Below are positions 1 through 5,504 of a DNA stretch of 5,504 nt, in pieces. Numbering within the stretch: position 1 is the first letter of the stretch; each line of letters begins with the position of its first letter. The notes beneath the pieces are model-generated. The model ran no database searches. It was not told where the DNA came from and saw only the letters and a list, made by a program, of their open reading frames with translations. The stretch spans positions 1 through 5,504 of the forward strand of contig JAJYCH010000374.1 of assembly GCA_021778575.1 (NCBI GenBank), written 5' to 3'. The DNA comes from Planctomycetota bacterium. Lineage in GTDB: Bacteria > Planctomycetota > Planctomycetia > Isosphaerales > Isosphaeraceae. The translations under genes and the position numbers were made by a program.

Positions 1-2
1 CG

Positions 3-2174
3 GTTCGCCGCCACCTCGGCCAGCTTTACCGGCTCACCGATGATTTCGAGGAAGCCGAGGAACGCCACTGGGAGCGACGGGTCAACGAACGACGATCGGG
101 GATCTTCCGCGCCTTCATCACCTTCTCCATCGCGTCCACTCTGGCCTTGATCCTGATCGGTTCGATGTACGTCGGAGTCCGACGCTACCTGGCCGAGCGG
201 TCGCGCGCTGATCGGACCCTCCGCGAGAGCGAAGCCCGGGTAAGACTTCTGCTCGACTCGGCCGGCGAAGGCGTTTATGGGGTCGATGTCCTGGGAAAAT
301 GCACGTTTTGCAATCCCGCCGCGCTCGACCTTCTGGGGTTCGAGAGTGCCGACCAGGTTCTCGGCCGGAACATGCATGATCTGATCCACCATTCGCACGT
401 CGAGGGTCATGACTACGACGTCGATCAGTGCCCGATCTTCCGGACGTTCCACTCGGGTGAGGGAACCCTGGGCGAGGAAGACACGTTCTGGCGAGCCGAC
501 GGGACGGCGATTCCCGTCGAATACCGGGCCCACCCGATCCGTCGCGACGGCGAGACGCTCGGCGCGGTCGTCACCTTCGTGGACGTCGCCCCCAAACGTC
601 GGGCCGAGACCGAGATGAGACTGCGTGATCGGGCCTTGAAGGCGATCTCGCAAGGAATCTTCATCACCGACCCCGGTCGGGCCGACGAGCCGATCACTTA
701 CGTGAACGCCGCGTTCGAGCGGCTCACGGGCTACTCGCAGACCGAGGCGTCGGGCCGGAATATCGAGTTTCTCCGAGGTCCCGAGACCGACCCCGTGGCC
801 ATTGACGAACTGATGGCCGGCTTTCGCGAGCGGCGCGGAGCCCAGGTCGTCATGCTCTCTTATCGCAAGGACGGATCGACCTTCTGGGATGCCCTGACGA
901 TCACTCCGGTCGAAGGTCCCGACGGGCACGTGACCCACTTCGTCGGCGTGATGACCGACATCACCGGTCCGAGACGTGACATCGAACGACTCCGCGACAG
1001 CGAAGAACGGCTCCGACTGATGATCGAAAGCGTCCGAGACTACGCCATCTTCGCGATCGACCTCCAGGGTTGCGTGTCCAGCTGGAATAGCGGGGCCGAG
1101 CGTCTCTTCGGCTACAGCGAGTCGGCCATCCTCGGCCAGGACGCCGCGCTCTTGTTCACTCCCGAGGATGCCTCGGCCGATGTCCCGCGTCTGGAACTGC
1201 TCCGAGCCGAGGCAACCGGCCGGGCCGACGAGGAACGCTGGCATCTCCGCCAGGACGGAACCCGGTTCTTCGCCAGCGGGATGGTCACGGCCGTTCGCGA
1301 CGAGTCGGGCGCCTTGCTCGGCTACACCAAGGTGGCCCGCGACATCACCGAATCGAAGCGGGCCGAGGCCGAACTTCGAGCCGCCAAGGAAGCCGCCGAG
1401 GTCGCCAATCGCGCCAAGAGTTCCTTCCTGGCCAACATGAGCCACGAACTCCGGACCCCTTTGAACGCCATCATCGGCTACAGCGAGATGCTCGAAGAAG
1501 AAGCGAGCGAGCAAGGTCTGTCCAACTTCGTCCCCGATCTGGAACGAATTCATTCCGCCGGCAAGCATCTGCTCGGACTGATCAACGATGTTCTCGACCT
1601 CTCGAAGATCGAGGCCGGCAAGATGGAACTTTATCTCGAAGTCTTCGATGTCGCCGAGCTGGTCCGTAACACGCTGGCGACCATCGAGCCCCTGGCGTTA
1701 CCGCGCGGCAACACGCTCCACCTCGAAATCGTCGACGACCTGGGCGTCATGCGAGCCGACCTGACCAAGGTCCGCCAGGCTCTCTTGAACCTGCTCAGCA
1801 ATGCCGTCAAATTCACTGAGCACGGGTCGATCACTCTCCGCGCCGCCCGCGAATTCGACCCCGACGGAATCGAGCGGATCGTTCTGTCGGTCAGCGACGA
1901 TGGGATCGGCATGACCCCCGAGGAACTTTCCCGCCTGTTCCGACCGTTTGTCCAGGCTGATGCCACGACCACCCGAAAATATGGCGGGACCGGTCTTGGA
2001 CTGACGATCACCCGCCGCTTTTGTGAGATGATGGGAGGTGAGATCACCGTCGAGAGCTGGCCGGGACGAGGATCGACCTTCACGATCCGGCTCCCCGACG
2101 ATCTCGAAAACCTCCGGACGGGGCGTCCCCTGAGCGGGTTCGCCATCGTCTCGCATCAACCATCGGCAACCTGA
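3..2174 (+). CDS. Membrane-anchored multi-PAS sensor histidine kinase (5' end outside window)
   Basis: The frame is open from the window's left edge, so the N-terminus is missing; 723 residues are visible (codon at 3 = residue 1). The TTG at 147 lies inside a membrane helix and is not a credible start. In order: a charged helical end of an extracytoplasmic sensor domain, resembling the end of CHASE3 (about 1-33); one membrane segment (about 37-59); PAS1 (76-198); a LOV-like PAS2 (205-325); PAS3 (331-453); a HisKA dimerisation domain with H-box SHELRTPLNAIIGYSEML and phosphoacceptor His481; and a HATPase domain (about 585-705) with N-box NLLSNAVKF (Asn596, Asn600), DDGIGM (Asp632, Asp633) and GGTGLGL (661-667). 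All catalytic boxes are intact, so it should autophosphorylate at the inner membrane. It has no attached receiver domain; the separate regulator 44 bp downstream is the likely partner. The signal sensed is unknown. Oddities: PAS2 lacks the LOV cysteine, and PAS1 is rich in Cys and His. Confidence 0.95.
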   Translation, partial: VRRHLGQLYRLTDDFEEAEERHWERRVNERRSGIFRAFITFSIASTLALILIGSMYVGVRRYLAERSRADRTLRESEARVRLLLDSAGEGVYGVDVLGKCTFCNPAALDLLGFESADQVLGRNMHDLIHHSHVEGHDYDVDQCPIFRTFHSGEGTLGEEDTFWRADGTAIPVEYRAHPIRRDGETLGAVVTFVDVAPKRRAETEMRLRDRALKAISQGIFITDPGRADEPITYVNAAFERLTGYSQTEASGRNIEFLRGPETDPVAIDELMAGFRERRGAQVVMLSYRKDGSTFWDALTITPVEGPDGHVTHFVGVMTDITGPRRDIERLRDSEERLRLMIESVRDYAIFAIDLQGCVSSWNSGAERLFGYSESAILGQDAALLFTPEDASADVPRLELLRAEATGRADEERWHLRQDGTRFFASGMVTAVRDESGALLGYTKVARDITESKRAEAELRAAKEAAEVANRAKSSFLANMSHELRTPLNAIIGYSEMLEEEASEQGLSNFVPDLERIHSAGKHLLGLINDVLDLSKIEAGKMELYLEVFDVAELVRNTLATIEPLALPRGNTLHLEIVDDLGVMRADLTKVRQALLNLLSNAVKFTEHGSITLRAAREFDPDGIERIVLSVSDDGIGMTPEELSRLFRPFVQADATTTRKYGGTGLGLTITRRFCEMMGGEITVESWPGRGSTFTIRLPDDLENLRTGRPLSGFAIVSHQPSAT
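660..977 (+). other. LOV-like PAS domain without photoactive cysteine (within the kinase)
   Basis: This is the second PAS domain of the kinase. Its LOV ancestry shows in the pattern ITYVNAAFERLTGYS, GRNIEFLRGPETDP, YRKDGSTFW and HFVGVMTDIT, which follows the classical LOV layout closely. In photoactive LOV domains the motif is GxNCRFLQ; here the Cys position is Ile (codon 762-764) and the following Arg is Glu. The two Asn and the Gln that hydrogen-bond the flavin ring in plant LOV2 correspond to Ser (858-860), Asp (888-890) and Met (951-953). Loss of all of these makes flavin photochemistry unlikely. The domain probably serves as a ligand, dimerisation or relay PAS. The alignment was made by eye. 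Confidence 0.7.
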
Positions 2175-2218
2175 TCGCGCCGACGTCGCACCCGACTTGA
2201 CGTGGAACCCGCCTCGCC

Positions 2219-3052
2219 ATGCCCAGGATCTTGCTGGTCGAAGACAACGAGATGAATCGAGACATGCTCTCGCGACGACTTCGCCGCAAAGGGTTCATCG
2301 TCTCGATCGCGACCGACGGTCCGCAGGGGATCGACGCGGCCCGGACCGATTCACCCGACCTGATCCTGATGGACCTGAGCCTTCCGGGAATCGATGGCTG
2401 GCAGGCCACTCGCCAGCTCAAGGCCGACCCGATCACCCAGTCAATCCCGATCATCGCCCTGACGGCCCACGCGATGGCCGGTGATCGCGAGCGAGCCTTC
2501 GAGGCCGGCTGCGACGATTACGACATGAAGCCAATCGACTTCGCCCGGCTTCTGGCAAAGATCGAAGCGATTCTCGGAAGCGTGAACAGCCCCGGCTCTC
2601 GTTCCGAACAACCTGCCGAGGAGGTTGGCTCGCGAGCCCAAAGCCGAATTCAACCCGGCCAGCTTCGCCACGACCTGATCGGCCCGATCGTCCGGATCAT
2701 CGGCTACTCCGAGCTTCTCACCGAGGACGCCCCGGCTCTGGGCCGTGGCGACCAGGTCGAAAGCCTCAACGCGATCGGAGCGCTGGCCCACGAAATTCGC
2801 CGGACCATCGACGGGATCTTGCTCAACCGGACCGAGCCCGACCAGCCCATCGACCTCGAAGCGCTGGCGTCCAGCGTCTTGACGCCAGCCCATGTGATCA
2901 TCCACACCTGCGAATCGCTCCGCGAGGATTTACCCGAACTGACCGAGTCGGACGGATTTATCGAAGACCTTGACCGGATCAGAATCGATGCCCTGTTGCT
3001 GATCCGGATGATCTGGCAGGTCAGCTCGGACCGGAACCGGCTGCCGGGTTGA
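2219..3052 (+). CDS. Response regulator: receiver domain plus two tandem DHp (HisKA-like) modules
   Basis: 277 residues. The ATG at 2219 is chosen because the receiver fold begins at once (MPRILLVEDN); no good Shine-Dalgarno is visible. Receiver (1-120): acidic pair Glu8/Asp9, phosphoacceptor Asp52 in LILMDLSLPG, Thr82 and Lys104 in the KP motif, all intact. A Ser/Pro/Glu-rich linker (121-146) follows. Instead of a DNA-binding or enzymatic output, residues 147-203 resemble a HisKA dimerisation domain (RHDLIGP, then IIGYSELLTED and a second helix), keeping His151 and its acidic neighbour Asp152. Residues 214-268 look like a second, more degenerate copy (LTPAHVIIHT, FIEDLDRI), with Ser218 where the His would be. 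There is no HATPase domain. The kinase gene 44 bp upstream is the probable partner and co-transcribed. The output may be phosphotransfer or kinase docking; this is inference. The receiver assignment is secure and the DHp reading is by-eye homology. Confidence 0.85.
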   Translation: MPRILLVEDNEMNRDMLSRRLRRKGFIVSIATDGPQGIDAARTDSPDLILMDLSLPGIDGWQATRQLKADPITQSIPIIALTAHAMAGDRERAFEAGCDDYDMKPIDFARLLAKIEAILGSVNSPGSRSEQPAEEVGSRAQSRIQPGQLRHDLIGPIVRIIGYSELLTEDAPALGRGDQVESLNAIGALAHEIRRTIDGILLNRTEPDQPIDLEALASSVLTPAHVIIHTCESLREDLPELTESDGFIEDLDRIRIDALLLIRMIWQVSSDRNRLPG

Positions 3053-3070
3053 GCCGAGCCGGCTCAATCC
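3046..3070. terminator. Candidate bidirectional terminator hairpin between convergent genes
   Basis: The perfect arms TTGAGCC (3049-3055) and GGCTCAA (3061-3067) flank a 5-nt loop. The stem extends outward to 3046/3070 through one G-T and two G-C pairs. It contains the stop codons of both convergent genes (TGA at 3050-3052; TCA at 3064-3066, read as TGA on the minus strand). Neither side has a T-run, so this is not a classical intrinsic terminator; it may act as a shared mRNA 3' end structure. Confidence 0.4.
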
Positions 3071-4122
3071 TCGGTCTCAAGCGGCAAGACGACCCGTTGG
3101 CCGGTCCGGCTCGACCGGTAGATCGCGCGGATGATCTCGACCGATTTCCGACCTTCACGACCATCGACGAGCGCGGCGGTCTGGGTGTCGATGGCGCGGA
3201 GAAAGTCGCCGAGCTGGTCGCGATGGCCGGCGTGACTGATCGCCCGAGGGTCGGCCGAGCCCCCAGTCGCGAGACTTTTCGGAGCCTGTAGCGCCGAGTC
3301 GCCCGGCTGTTCGTCGCGGAACGTCCAGAGCGTCACGTCGTCTTGCTCGACCCGCGCCGAACCGTTCTCGCCATGAATCTCGGTCCGCTTGAGCAGACCG
3401 GGAAAAGCGCTCGTCGCCGCCTCGATCACGCCGAGCGCGCCGCTGGCGAACCGGACGGCGGCGACCGCCGTGTCCTCGACCTCGATCCGCTCATGCACCA
3501 GAAGTCCGGTCAGCGCCTGAACCGACTCGACCGGCCCCATGAGCCACTGAAGCAGGTCGACGTTATGGATCGCCTGGTTCATCAGAGCGCCGCCGCCGTC
3601 GAGTTCCCAGGTTCCTCGCCACTTGCCCGAGTCATAATATTCCTGGGTTCGCCACCACTTCACGTGAGTATCACCCAGCGTCAACCGACCGAACCGGCCC
3701 GATTCGATCGCCGCCTTCAACGCCATGTTGGCCGGCGAGAACCGCGATGGAAAGATCGAGCAAAGCCGGACCCCGGCCAGGTCACACGCCTTGATGATGG
3801 CGTCGCACCGGGCCACGGTGATTTCCAGTGGTTTCTCGACCACCAGATGCTTGCCGGCCCGAGCGGCTTTCAAGGCCGGTTCGAGATGCGCTCCGCTCGG
3901 AGTGCAAATGCAAACGACGTCGAGCCCTGGGTGCCCGAGCATCCGGTCGAGATCATCGTAAACGACACATTCGCCGGTGCTCAAACCGGCGATCTTCGCG
4001 CCGTTTTCCGGAGATCGACTGAACGCCGCGACCAGTCTCGCATCGGGGATTTCCGCGATCGCCCGAGCATGAAACTCGGCGATCATCCCGCAACCGACGA
4101 TTCCGAATTGATGCGCGGCCAT
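3064..4122 (-). CDS. Gfo/Idh/MocA-family NAD(P)-dependent oxidoreductase
   Basis: 352 residues, the usual length for the family; cytoplasmic. The N-terminal Rossmann fold carries the dinucleotide motif GIVGCGMIAEFHARA (7-21). The family signature EKP is at 96-98, with Lys97 as the expected catalytic lysine. The C-terminal alpha/beta domain contains WRGTWELDGGGALMNQAIHN, with His186 as the expected catalytic histidine and Asp189 nearby. The WRGT...DGGGALMNQ...HNVDLLQW block recalls the subgroup including UDP-N-acetylglucosaminuronate 3-dehydrogenases (WlbA/WbpB), but many planctomycete paralogs of unknown substrate share it, so no symbol is given. Family members oxidise or reduce a sugar, sugar nucleotide or cyclitol hydroxyl. 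The ATG at 4122 lies 7 bp after the tyrS stop. A purine-rich GAGGAAGG inside the end of tyrS may be its ribosome site, pointing to co-transcription and perhaps translational coupling. There is no signal peptide. The family is very certain; the substrate is unknown. Confidence 0.95.
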   Translation of the reverse strand: MAAHQFGIVGCGMIAEFHARAIAEIPDARLVAAFSRSPENGAKIAGLSTGECVVYDDLDRMLGHPGLDVVCICTPSGAHLEPALKAARAGKHLVVEKPLEITVARCDAIIKACDLAGVRLCSIFPSRFSPANMALKAAIESGRFGRLTLGDTHVKWWRTQEYYDSGKWRGTWELDGGGALMNQAIHNVDLLQWLMGPVESVQALTGLLVHERIEVEDTAVAAVRFASGALGVIEAATSAFPGLLKRTEIHGENGSARVEQDDVTLWTFRDEQPGDSALQAPKSLATGGSADPRAISHAGHRDQLGDFLRAIDTQTAALVDGREGRKSVEIIRAIYRSSRTGQRVVLPLETED

Positions 4123-4145
4123 GGAGAACTCAACCTTCCTCGTCG
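4123..4145 (-). promoter_or_regulatory. Possible ribosome binding site for the oxidoreductase, inside the end of tyrS
   Basis: On the minus strand the purine run GAGGAAGG occurs just before the tyrS TGA, with the oxidoreductase ATG 11 nt after the run. It is the best Shine-Dalgarno-like sequence near any start in the window. Its position within the last tyrS codons would favour re-initiation by ribosomes finishing tyrS. The spacing is slightly longer than ideal. Confidence 0.4.
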
Positions 4146-5392
4146 ACTTCGATCTTCACCGTTCTTGCCTTGTTTCCGGAACCGACCGTGATCAACAAAC
4201 CGGTCGTGACTTCGAGCTTTGCCTGTCGGTCGCGCGGCAAGGGAGTTCGATCCGAGCCGACCTTGACCGCTCCCTGCTCAACCAGGCGGTTCCCTTCGGA
4301 GGTGCTGCTGGCAAGCGCCAGGTTCTTCAACAGCACACCAGGGAGGATCTTCTGGTCGGGATCGAGCTGGCTTTTGAGCACGGTTGCCGACTTGATCTCC
4401 TGCTCCAATCCCTTGGCCCGGTTCCGGAACGTCTCGGCGGCGCCATCGGCGGCTTCGAGCCCGTGGTATTGGGCGACCACCGCCTTGCCGAGCACTTCCT
4501 TCGCGTCTCGTGGATTCACTTCGGGGCTCAAGAGACGGTCAACTTCGCCGAGCGGCAGATTCGTCAGCAGCGTAAAATACTGCCGCATCGGCGCGTCGGG
4601 CAGACTCATCACCTTGCCGAACTGGGTGTCGGCCGGCTCGTTCACTCCGATATAGTTGCTCAGGCTCTTGCCCATCTTGCGGACGCCGTCGGTCCCCACC
4701 AGGATCGGCATCGTGATCGCCACCTGTCCCGCCTGCCCCTGCCCTTGCTGGAGATCGCGGGCCACGAGAAGACTGAAAAGCTGCTCGGTCCCGCCCAGCT
4801 CGACATCGGACCGGATCTCGACGGAGTCCCAACCTTGCATCAGCGGGTAGAGGCATTCGTGAAGATAGACCGGCTTCTTCTCGCTGATTCGCTTGGCGAA
4901 ATCGTCGCGGGCCGAGATCTGGCCGAGGGTCATCTTCCGGGTCAGGTCGAGGACGTCGAGGAACGACCACTTCGCGAACCAATCGCCGTTGTGATGGACC
5001 TCGGCACGGTCGAGATCGATGATCTTGCCGACCTGGGTCAGGTAATCGCGAGCGTTGGCGGCCACCTGTTCCTCGGTCAGGGCGACCCGCGCCTCGTCGC
5101 GACCCGAGGGATCGCCCACCAGCGCCGTGTAGTTGCCGATGATGATGACGGCCGTGTGGCCGAGATCCTGAAACTGGCGGAGCTTGCGGAGCGGAACCGT
5201 GTGGCCCAGGTGAACGTCGATCCCGGTGGGGTCGATACCATACTTGACCCGGAGCGGAACCCCTTTGGCAACAGACTGTTCCAGCTTTCGGGCGAAGTCG
5301 GCCTCGGGGACGATCGAATCGACGCCTCGGCGGAGGATCTCGAGTTGTTCGGCTGCGCTGACGGACACCGAGGGCCTCCCGGACGGAATCAT
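4130..5392 (-). CDS. tyrS: Tyrosyl-tRNA synthetase
   Basis: Charges tRNA-Tyr with tyrosine using ATP; class I synthetase, cytoplasmic, expected to be a homodimer. Numbered from the ATG at 5390-5392 (420 residues): the HIGH-type signature HLGH is at 61-64; the tyrosine-pocket block YPLMQGWDS contains Tyr182, Gln186 and Asp189; GGTEQ is at 200-204; the KMSKS loop reads KMGKS at 239-243, followed by LSNYIG; a C-terminal S4-like RNA-binding domain covers about 350-413 (ALASSTSEGNRLVEQGAVKV). Length and domain order are normal for the bacterial TyrZ-like branch. The same frame has an earlier TTG at 5411-5413 that would add 7 residues; the ATG is preferred because a candidate promoter at 5421-5450 would place the RNA start almost on the TTG. 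No strong Shine-Dalgarno precedes either. The oxidoreductase gene follows after 7 bp. Identity is highly certain, the exact start moderately so. Confidence 0.97.
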   Translation of the reverse strand: MIPSGRPSVSVSAAEQLEILRRGVDSIVPEADFARKLEQSVAKGVPLRVKYGIDPTGIDVHLGHTVPLRKLRQFQDLGHTAVIIIGNYTALVGDPSGRDEARVALTEEQVAANARDYLTQVGKIIDLDRAEVHHNGDWFAKWSFLDVLDLTRKMTLGQISARDDFAKRISEKKPVYLHECLYPLMQGWDSVEIRSDVELGGTEQLFSLLVARDLQQGQGQAGQVAITMPILVGTDGVRKMGKSLSNYIGVNEPADTQFGKVMSLPDAPMRQYFTLLTNLPLGEVDRLLSPEVNPRDAKEVLGKAVVAQYHGLEAADGAAETFRNRAKGLEQEIKSATVLKSQLDPDQKILPGVLLKNLALASSTSEGNRLVEQGAVKVGSDRTPLPRDRQAKLEVTTGLLITVGSGNKARTVKIEVDEEG

Positions 5393-5420
5393 CAATGGCT
5401 CAATTTGGATCAAGGGTGTG

Positions 5421-5450
5421 ATTTTATGACAACTCCGGACTTCCCCACAA
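5421..5450 (-). promoter_or_regulatory. Candidate sigma70-type promoter upstream of tyrS
   Basis: Read on the minus strand, TTGTGG (5450-5445) and TAAAAT (5426-5421) are separated by 18 nt. The -10 matches the consensus at 5 of 6 positions, the -35 only at 3 of 6. It lies in an AT-rich patch in otherwise GC-rich DNA and would start RNA near 5414, giving about a 20-nt leader to the ATG at 5392. It overlaps the end of the preceding gene. This is a pattern match only. Confidence 0.35.
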
Positions 5451-5504
5451 GGTAGCCTCGTCCGACACCTGCGCGTTAAGATAGTCGATCAGCGATTTCA
5501 GGAG
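5424..5504 (-). CDS. C-terminal end of an unidentified protein (5' end outside window)
   Basis: On the minus strand one frame is open from the right edge of the window to a TAA at 5426-5424, giving 26 residues: LLKSLIDYLNAQVSDEATLW followed by GSPELS. The other two minus frames meet stops within 30 nt. About 73% of third codon positions are G or C, as expected for genes here, and the amphipathic helical pattern (LLKSLIDYLN) looks protein-like. The stop is 31 bp before the tyrS ATG on the same strand, so the gene may lead the same operon. The family is not recognised. An 81-nt open stretch can arise by chance, so confidence is moderate. Confidence 0.5.
   Translation of the reverse strand, partial: LLKSLIDYLNAQVSDEATLWGSPELS

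Noticed and set aside
147..149. TTG as start of the histidine kinase
   Set aside because: The frame is open to the left edge, and the codons before the TTG encode the first half of a membrane helix that would be cut in two.
1631..2159. Two overlapping minus-strand open frames (171 and 153 codons) inside the kinase gene
   Set aside because: Both lie opposite the conserved HisKA/HATPase coding sequence and have low-complexity Arg/Ser-rich translations.
2175..2218. Regulatory element or small gene between kinase and regulator
   Set aside because: Only 44 bp with a short GACGTC palindrome; no promoter, hairpin or convincing Shine-Dalgarno was seen.
3343..4191. 282-codon open frame on the plus strand, antisense to the oxidoreductase
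   Set aside because: It is antisense to a clear Gfo/Idh/MocA gene and runs past that gene's start into tyrS. The translation is rich in Arg, Pro and Asp without a domain pattern.
4733..4762. Gln/Gly-rich QQGQGQAGQ stretch in TyrRS as an insertion
   Set aside because: By eye it has the same length as the corresponding loop in typical TyrRS sequences, so it is only a composition difference.
4121..5455. 444-codon open frame on the plus strand, antisense to tyrS
   Set aside because: It covers the whole of an unmistakable tyrS on the opposite strand. Long antisense frames are expected in GC-rich genes with biased codons, and its translation shows no recognisable domain.

Overview
The window is GC-rich chromosomal DNA, coding almost throughout, with non-SD or weak-SD starts. 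The style of its genes (multi-PAS hybrid-type sensor, Gfo/Idh/MocA oxidoreductase, TyrRS with HLGH/KMGKS motifs) suggests a planctomycete, perhaps of the Isosphaeraceae/Gemmataceae type. That placement is an inference from recalled protein style, not from a search.

Layout: the plus strand (3-3052) carries a two-component pair. A membrane-anchored sensor histidine kinase, cut off at its N-terminus by the window edge, has the order TM - PAS - LOV-like PAS - PAS - HisKA - HATPase. After a 44-bp gap comes a response regulator whose receiver domain is followed not by a DNA-binding domain but by two DHp (HisKA-like) helical hairpins. The minus strand (5504-3064) carries the last 26 codons of an unidentified gene, then tyrosyl-tRNA synthetase, then a Gfo/Idh/MocA-family NAD(P)-dependent oxidoreductase, closely spaced like an operon. 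The two transcription units converge at 3053-3063, where an inverted repeat spans both stop codons.

Function: the kinase and regulator are probably a cognate pair. The kinase's intact H, N, D and G boxes imply that it autophosphorylates and passes phosphate to Asp52 of the regulator. The regulator's output is the most unusual part: tandem DHp-like units without an ATPase domain, only the first keeping its histidine, could fold as a fused four-helix bundle that acts as a phosphotransfer or kinase-docking module. The kinase's second PAS domain is recognisably of LOV descent but has lost the photoactive cysteine and the main flavin contacts. The minus-strand genes are a housekeeping synthetase and a sugar-type dehydrogenase of unknown substrate; nothing seen connects them functionally to the signalling pair.

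No RNA genes, mobile elements, CRISPR arrays or long repeats were seen, and no stretch over 300 bp lacks a gene.
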